From: Acidimicrobiales bacterium
Lineage (GTDB): Bacteria; Actinomycetota; Acidimicrobiia; Acidimicrobiales; Aldehydirespiratoraceae
DNA length: 64,000 nucleotides
Direction: 5' to 3'
NCBI GenBank assembly: GCA_040219515.1
Contig: JAVJSI010000005.1
Location: forward strand, 271,243 to 335,242
Translations under genes and position numbers: made by a program
Shown: one piece after another, positions 58,679-64,000 of the stretch
Numbering within the stretch: position 1 is the stretch's first letter
Layout: each line of letters starts with the position of its first letter
The notes under the pieces: model-generated
The model's input: the letters and a program-made list of their open reading frames with translations, nothing else
Databases searched by the model: none
What the model was told of the DNA's origin: nothing

Positions 58679-60177
58679 CTTCCGCCGAGCTCCATTGCGG
58701 CGAGGGATCGTCGATCGACCTTGTCGCTCGAGTTGCGGGGGAGTTCGTCCACCGTGCGCAGGGCCTCGGGCAGCTTGTACTTCGCCAGTTCGTCGGCGCC
58801 GAACTCGCGCAGTGCGTCGAGCGTCGGGGTGTCGTGGCCGTCGGCCGTCACCACGACGGCGACCCCGATCTCGCCCATGACGTCGTCGGGCCGGGGGACG
58901 ATCGCCACCTCCGCCACCGCAGGGTGGGCGATCAGTACCGACTCGACCTCCATGGGATAGACGTTGTAGCCACCCCGGATGAACATCTCCTTCACCCGGC
59001 CGGCGAGGCGATAGCACCCCGCGTCGTCGACCCGGGCGAGATCGCCGGTGCGCAACCAGCCGTCGACCAGGGTCTCCGCAGTCGTCTCGGGATCGTTCCA
59101 GTAGCCCGACATGACACAGTCGGAACGAAGCCAGAGTTCACCGATGTCGCCGTCGCCGACGGGCGCACCGTCGCCATCGCGGATCGAGGCCTCGACGCCG
59201 GGGCGAGGTCGGCCGATCGTGTGGAGGGCCTCCTCGTCGTCGGCGTCGAGCGCAGTGCCGAGCCCGATGCCCCCACTCTCGGTGGACGAATAGCGGATCG
59301 AGTAGGGCGCGCCGAAGCGTTCCCGGCACTCTCGCACGAGCGCGGGTGGCGACGCCGCTCCACCCGCGACGACGGCCTGGACGGCGGAGAAGTCGAGTTC
59401 GTCCATGAGCGGATGCCGCAACATCAGCGCCAGCTGAGGGGCGACCCCGGTGACGGCGGGCATCCGGTGGTCGGCGATCAGGCGCAGCACCGGCCCGGCC
59501 GACCATCGTTCGAGGAGATGGGTCGTTCGTCCGCTGGCCAGCAACCACGGGAGCTTGGTCATGAAACCCACGTGGGCGAACTGGGTGGAGGAGATGCCGT
59601 GCCCGCCGCCGCCCCAGGCGCCGCCGGTGTCGAGTTCGGCGATGCGGGAGAGCTGTCGGTTCGTGTACCAGGCGCCCTTCGGTTGGCCGGTCGAGCCGCT
59701 GGTGAAACACACGCAGACCGCCCGGCTCTCGTCCTCGGCGAGGGTTGGTGCCGGTCCGGCGCCGGACAGCCGGAACGCCGCGGCGACGGATGCGGCCTCG
59801 TTGCCGACGATGATCACCTCGGTGGGGAAGCGGTCGGTGTCGACGGCGTCGAGCAGCTCGGCGGTGGCCACGACGAGCCGGGGGTCGAGGACATCGAGGC
59901 AGCCGGCGATCTCGCGTGGTCGCAGTTTCGGGTTGAGTCCCGCCGTGACCGCGCCCAGGCGGGCGAGAGCGAGGAAGATCACCACGTAGTCGATGGTCGA
60001 CGGGAGCACGAGGGCCACGGCATCGCCCGCGCCGACTCCTCGGGCCGTGAGACCGGCGGCCACCTCGTCGGCGGCGCGATCGAGTTCGGCGTAGGTGATG
60101 CCCCACCCCTCCTCGGTGACGTAGGCCGCGGTGTCGGCGAAGTCGGTGGCGGCGCGTCGAGAAATGTCCGTGAGCAC
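58675..60177 (-). CDS. AMP-forming acyl-CoA synthetase/ligase
   Basis: 500-residue ANL-superfamily enzyme. The P-loop is CFTSGSTGQPKGAWYT, the core motif YSSTESGGIGLG, and GWLRTGDLARVDDAG and VKEMFIRGGYNVYPMEVESV are the A8 hinge region. The catalytic Lys is in NSSDKVDRR near the C-terminus. Acid substrate unknown. GTG 60177 start. Confidence 0.88.
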   Translation of the reverse strand: MLTDISRRAATDFADTAAYVTEEGWGITYAELDRAADEVAAGLTARGVGAGDAVALVLPSTIDYVVIFLALARLGAVTAGLNPKLRPREIAGCLDVLDPRLVVATAELLDAVDTDRFPTEVIIVGNEAASVAAAFRLSGAGPAPTLAEDESRAVCVCFTSGSTGQPKGAWYTNRQLSRIAELDTGGAWGGGGHGISSTQFAHVGFMTKLPWLLASGRTTHLLERWSAGPVLRLIADHRMPAVTGVAPQLALMLRHPLMDELDFSAVQAVVAGGAASPPALVRECRERFGAPYSIRYSSTESGGIGLGTALDADDEEALHTIGRPRPGVEASIRDGDGAPVGDGDIGELWLRSDCVMSGYWNDPETTAETLVDGWLRTGDLARVDDAGCYRLAGRVKEMFIRGGYNVYPMEVESVLIAHPAVAEVAIVPRPDDVMGEIGVAVVVTADGHDTPTLDALREFGADELAKYKLPEALRTVDELPRNSSDKVDRRSLAAMELGGS

Positions 60178-60229
60178 CCATCGATCGTAGGGTGGGGCGA
60201 GGACGACGGCGAGACCGCCAGGGGGAAAG

Positions 60230-61606
60230 ATGAGCGACAAACCATGGGGAGGCGACGTGGTGTCGCTCGTCGACGCGTTCCGCGCCGGCGAGCGACACCC
60301 TCGAGAAGAGGTGGCGGCCACGTTGGCGGCGGTCGAGTCCGACCCGCTCAACACGGTGTGTCATGTCGACGCCGAGGCCGCGTTGGCGGCAGCCGAGCAC
60401 GCCGACGTCGCACTCCCTTTCGGTGGTGTGCCGCTGGCGGTGAAGGAATTGCTGACGGTGGCCGGGTGGCCCGACACCGAAGCCTCGGTCGCGCTCGCGG
60501 ACCGCGTGGCCACTGCCGACAGCATTCCGGTCGAGCGGCTCCGGGCCGGCGGCGCAATCCCGACGGTGCAGACGACCTCGAGCGAGTTCGGCGGCGTCAA
60601 CCAGACCACCACGAAGCTCCACGGCGTCACCCGCAACCCGTGGGGTCCCGATCGAACGCCCGGCGGTTCGTCGGGCGGTTCGGCGGCCGGGGTGGCGGCC
60701 GGGTTGTTCGCACTCGCGTCGGCGAGCGACGGCGGTGGTTCGATCCGTATCCCGGCCGGGTTCTGCGGCCTGGTGGGTCTCAAGCCCACCTACGGGCGGG
60801 TCCCGAAGGGTCCGCAGATCGGGAACCTCACGGCGGTCGAGGGCTGTGTCAGCCGTAGCGTCCGCGACACCGCCCGGTGGCTCGACGTCACCAACGGGTT
60901 CGATCGACGAGACCCCTTCAGTCTGCCACGAGTCGACGACTACGAAGCCCGGCTCGGCGAGGGCATCGCCGGTCTCGCGTCACTCCGGGTCGCGATCGTT
61001 CCCGATCTCGGCTGTGCCGTCGTGGCGCCGGAAACCGAGGAGATCGTCGTCGCGGCGGCCGAGGCCCTGATCGCGGCGATGGGCGCCACGCGGGTCGACA
61101 TCGAACTGCGGCTGCCCAACATCATGGGGGCCTGGGGTCTCACCGGCGGCATCGGCATCCGCAAGGAACTGGGCGACCGGTGGCCCGACTGTGCGGGTGA
61201 CCTGACCTCGATGATGCGGGAGGGTGTAGTGCGCGCGGAGAAGCGGATCGACCTCTCCTCGATGGTCAAGGCCGAGACCCGGCGCCAGGAGCTCAATGTG
61301 GCCATGGCCGAGATGTTCGACCGGGTCGACCTGGTGCTGGCGGCCACCAATCCGTCGACGGCCTTCGATGCCGAGGGACACCTGCCGAGCCTGTTCGGTG
61401 GCCGCGAGTCGAACCCCGGCAACAATGGTGCGCTGACCGCGCCGTCGAACATCTACGGCAACGCGGCGATCTCACTCCCTGCCGGTCTTGCCAGCGACGG
61501 ACTGCCCGTCGGCCTCCAGGTCGTGGCTCCCCACCACGCCGAGCGGGTACTCCTCGACACCGGCCTCGTCTGGGAACGCACCCAGCCGTGGCCCCTCACC
61601 GCCTGA
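60230..61606 (+). CDS. Amidase-signature-family amidase
   Basis: 458 residues with the Ser-cisSer-Lys triad visible: Lys72 in VKELLTVAG, the cis-Ser in GGSSGGSAAG near 147, and the nucleophile Ser171 in DGGGSIRIPAGFCG. AGGGGGAAAG precedes the ATG at 60230. It is flanked by two acyl-CoA synthetases, so the acid released from an amide may be activated next to it (inference). Confidence 0.9.
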   Translation: MSDKPWGGDVVSLVDAFRAGERHPREEVAATLAAVESDPLNTVCHVDAEAALAAAEHADVALPFGGVPLAVKELLTVAGWPDTEASVALADRVATADSIPVERLRAGGAIPTVQTTSSEFGGVNQTTTKLHGVTRNPWGPDRTPGGSSGGSAAGVAAGLFALASASDGGGSIRIPAGFCGLVGLKPTYGRVPKGPQIGNLTAVEGCVSRSVRDTARWLDVTNGFDRRDPFSLPRVDDYEARLGEGIAGLASLRVAIVPDLGCAVVAPETEEIVVAAAEALIAAMGATRVDIELRLPNIMGAWGLTGGIGIRKELGDRWPDCAGDLTSMMREGVVRAEKRIDLSSMVKAETRRQELNVAMAEMFDRVDLVLAATNPSTAFDAEGHLPSLFGGRESNPGNNGALTAPSNIYGNAAISLPAGLASDGLPVGLQVVAPHHAERVLLDTGLVWERTQPWPLTA

Positions 61607-61619
61607 CCGGCGACGTCGT

Positions 61620-63359
61620 TCAGTCCTCGATGAAGGTGTTCTCGGACTCACCGGCGACGACGGCCTTCAGGATCTTCCCACTGGCGTTGCGGGGCAGCGG
61701 CTCGGTGCGGATCTCCCAGTGCGCGGGCACCTTGTAGACGGCCAGGGTCTGGGCCACCCATTCCCCGAGCGCAGCCGGTTCGAGCGTGGCGCCGGGGCGC
61801 GGGACCACCACGGCCTTCACCTCCTGGCCGAGCTCGCGATGGTCGACGCCGATCACGGCGACCTCGTGGACATCGGGGTGCTCGTCGAGGCGGTTCTCGA
61901 TCTCGGTCGGGTAGATGTTCTCGCCGCCGCGGATGATCAGGTCCTTGCGTCGGCTCGCGAGGAAGAGCAGGCCGTCGCGCATGTGGCCGAAGTCGCCGGT
62001 CCGGAGCCAACCGCCCGGTCGAATGGTCTCGGCGGTGGCCTCGGGGTTGTCCCAGTAGCCGGGGATCACCATCGGCCCGCGCACACACACGTTGCCGATC
62101 TCGCCGTCGGGGAGCGGGTGGTCCTCGTCGTCGAGGATCGCGACATCCGCGGTGGGGATCGGGTATCCCACGCTGTCGGGATGCGCGGCGAGCACGTCGT
62201 TCGAGGCGTGGGTGGCGAGCCCGGCACACTCGGTGAGTCCGTAGCCCACGGCGACCGCCTGGGTGACGTGGGGGAGCGCGGCGCGGCAGGCCCGTTGGAG
62301 TTCCGGGGACCACACCGACCCACCGCCGCCGATCGACTGGACGCTCGACGTGTCGTACTCGTGGAAGTCGGGATGCTCGATGATGCGCCACATCTGGGTG
62401 GTGACGCCGCCCCACCCCGTGATGCGATGCTCCTCGGTGAGCCGTAGCACCTTCTCCGGATCGAAACGGCCGGTGGTCCACACGGCGCCCATACCGGACG
62501 CCACGGCCATGATCGCCGCCGAATGAAGGCCGGAGATGTGGAACAGCGGACTGGCGGCGAGCCGCATCGGCGGGTGCGCCGGGGGCTCGCCGGTGGACGG
62601 GAAGCGCACACCGTCGCGGGCACCGGTGATGTACGCGCACGAGACATACGCGAGGAAGTTGCGGTGGGTGGTGATCGCACCCTTCGGTCGGCCGGTGGTG
62701 CCACTGGTGAACAGGATCGCTGCGGGGTCGTCCTCGTTGATGGTCAGCTCTGGCAACTCGGCCGGTGTGAACTCGGCGATGAGTCCGTCGAGTGCGTCCT
62801 CCATGACGACGATCGGCATGTCGGGGTCCCAGTCGCTCTGCTCGATGCGTTCGAGACGTCGCCGGTCGGTGATGAGGACCTTCGGTGTCGTCAGCTCCAG
62901 GCCGTAGCGGATCTCGTCGGCCGTCCACCAGCCGTTCATCGCCACCGCGATGGCACCCTGGCCGACCGACGCCCAGAACGACTGGATCCACTCGGGCGAG
63001 TTGGCACCCAGGATCGCCACACGGTCGCCGGGACCGACACCGAACCGTTCGTGCAACGCGGCGCCGAGGGCGGCCGCGTGGTCGATGTTCTCGGTGAACG
63101 TGGCCGCCCGGCCGTCGTCGAAGAGGTAGTAGCGGGCCGCACCGTCGCCGTGGTCGGCCGAGGCGCGCAGGAGCTCGACGAGGTTGGCCGGGCGGTTCTT
63201 CACGACCCGCATCTCGATGCCGTTGACCGTCTCGGTGGTCGTTTCGAGAAAGCCGCCCTCGCCGGTGAGGAAGGCGTCCGCTTCAGGAACCGTCATTGTC
63301 GGCTGCGGGGTTGGCTGCGGGGTCGAGGAGGGCGTCGAATCTGCATGGGTGGGAGTCAT
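61620..63359 (-). CDS. AMP-forming acyl-CoA synthetase (fatty/aryl acid type)
   Basis: 579 residues. A short Thr/Ser/Pro-rich N-terminus precedes the ANL domain, with FTSGTTGRPKGAITTHRNF, VGYGLTECAGLATHAS, GWLRTGDFGHMRDG and KDLIIRGGENIYPTEIEN. The catalytic Lys is in NASGKILK. ATG 63359 gives a Pro-rich leader; an ATG at 63296 (MTVPEADAFL) is an alternative. It converges on the amidase gene. Confidence 0.9.
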   Translation of the reverse strand: MTPTHADSTPSSTPQPTPQPTMTVPEADAFLTGEGGFLETTTETVNGIEMRVVKNRPANLVELLRASADHGDGAARYYLFDDGRAATFTENIDHAAALGAALHERFGVGPGDRVAILGANSPEWIQSFWASVGQGAIAVAMNGWWTADEIRYGLELTTPKVLITDRRRLERIEQSDWDPDMPIVVMEDALDGLIAEFTPAELPELTINEDDPAAILFTSGTTGRPKGAITTHRNFLAYVSCAYITGARDGVRFPSTGEPPAHPPMRLAASPLFHISGLHSAAIMAVASGMGAVWTTGRFDPEKVLRLTEEHRITGWGGVTTQMWRIIEHPDFHEYDTSSVQSIGGGGSVWSPELQRACRAALPHVTQAVAVGYGLTECAGLATHASNDVLAAHPDSVGYPIPTADVAILDDEDHPLPDGEIGNVCVRGPMVIPGYWDNPEATAETIRPGGWLRTGDFGHMRDGLLFLASRRKDLIIRGGENIYPTEIENRLDEHPDVHEVAVIGVDHRELGQEVKAVVVPRPGATLEPAALGEWVAQTLAVYKVPAHWEIRTEPLPRNASGKILKAVVAGESENTFIED

Positions 63360-63425
63360 CGGCCTCGAAACTAGTCCAGCGCCCGAATCTGATGCACCGT
63401 CAGATCCTGGCTACGCTCCGACGCC

Positions 63426-64000
63426 ATGGACGTCCGGCTCGACCCCTCGCTCGAAACCTTCCAGGACGAAGTGCGCACATGGCTCGAAGAGCATGTCGTC
63501 GGTGAATTCGCCAAGTGGCGGGGAAAGGGACTCACGGCGCAGGAGGACATCCCGATCGAGGTGCAGCTCGCCTGGGAGCGGGAGATGGCGACCGGCGGAT
63601 GGCTCGGCATCGACTTTCCGGAGTGGATCGGCGGCCGCGGCTGCACCCTCGCCGAACAGGTGGTCTTCTTCAAGACGTATGTGGAGGCTCGGGCGCCGGG
63701 TCGGCTCGCCAATGTCGGCGTGACGTTGCTCGGACCGACCCTCATGGCGTTCGGCGACGAGGCGCTCCAACGACGCTTCGTGCCCCCGATCCTGTCCGGC
63801 GAAGAGATGTGGTGCCAGGGCTACAGCGAGCCCGACGCCGGCTCCGACCTGGCCAACGTCAAGACGCGAGCCGAGCTGGTCGACGGTCAATGGGTGGTGA
63901 ACGGCCAGAAGGTGTGGACGTCGCTGGCCCAGTTCGCCGACTACGCCTTCGTCGTCGCCCGCACCGAACCCGGTTCACAGCGTCACCAGGGGCTCAGCTA
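63426..64000 (+). CDS. Acyl-CoA dehydrogenase, 3' end outside window
   Basis: The visible 191 residues start at ATG 63426 and show the N-terminal helical and middle beta domains of an acyl-CoA dehydrogenase: GWLGIDFPEWIGGRG, then WCQGYSEPDAGSDLANVKT, the first family signature, and GQKVWTSLAQFADYAFVVAR. It is divergent from the acyl-CoA synthetase gene, as expected for a fatty-acid or steroid-like catabolic locus. Confidence 0.9.
   Translation, partial: MDVRLDPSLETFQDEVRTWLEEHVVGEFAKWRGKGLTAQEDIPIEVQLAWEREMATGGWLGIDFPEWIGGRGCTLAEQVVFFKTYVEARAPGRLANVGVTLLGPTLMAFGDEALQRRFVPPILSGEEMWCQGYSEPDAGSDLANVKTRAELVDGQWVVNGQKVWTSLAQFADYAFVVARTEPGSQRHQGLS

Noticed and set aside
61648-62991. Long minus-strand frame inside the acyl-CoA synthetase region
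   Set aside because: Same-strand frame shadow with Arg/Pro-rich composition; the real synthetase frame explains the region.

Overview
The window is GC-rich and almost fully coding, with many GTG (and one likely TTG) starts and start/stop overlaps of 1-4 bases. Gene content points to an actinobacterium. The markers are a ferrochelatase with extra cysteines, an Rpf-like secreted protein, a mycoredoxin-like protein, an F420-type LLM oxidoreductase, a GlpR/SepX-like membrane protein next to galU/moeA, and the DXS entry to isoprenoids. Acidimicrobiia is my best guess, from overall style only. No phage, insertion sequence or CRISPR array is visible, so this looks like chromosomal backbone with a few accessory islands.

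Layout: 1-3772 is a PotABC-type importer (potC cut by the window edge) coupled to a C45 acyltransferase-like hydrolase. 3857-4450 is a secreted TlpA-like thioredoxin gene with an in-frame UGA exactly where the first active-site cysteine should be, followed by a SECIS-like hairpin: a selenoprotein candidate. 4734-10634 is a complete mrp Na+/H+ antiporter operon. Then come four palindromic 26-bp tandem repeats and a gyrB/parE gene. 12.8-27.8 kb holds mixed housekeeping genes: a BrkB/YihY-SnoaL fusion, a RecB-like nuclease, ParA, an MFS pump, ferrochelatase, an Rpf-like protein, a crotonase, an SGNH hydrolase, an ABC-F protein, Nfu, DXS, a PAP2-like protein and a thioesterase.

27.8-32.7 kb is tldD followed by two different tldE/pmbA paralogues and uppP. 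33-39 kb has plsY, galU, moeA, moaA, moaC and a GlpR/SepX-like protein, then tRNA-Ala(CGC). 39.4-46.2 kb is a branched-chain amino-acid/amide-type ABC system compressed into two giant fusion proteins (MFS-LivF and LivH-LivM-LivG) with a divergent binding lipoprotein. 46-52.7 kb carries an AAA ATPase, an LLM oxidoreductase, a phosphoribosyltransferase, PhoH and a membrane-anchored sulfite-oxidase-fold molybdoenzyme, which could use the cofactor made by the moa/moe genes.

52.7-57.5 kb is the most unusual region: a PF14907-type nucleotidyltransferase, a 31-residue basic peptide with a lasso-leader-like Tyr-x-x-Pro motif, an S24/S26-like soluble peptidase, an HPr-kinase-like protein, a PqqD-like peptide-binding protein and an ABC exporter. 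There is no lasso cyclase (asparagine-synthetase-like) and no transglutaminase-like leader peptidase. I read it as a candidate non-canonical RiPP (modified peptide) system. The window ends with RsgA, two acyl-CoA synthetases, an amidase and the start of an acyl-CoA dehydrogenase.
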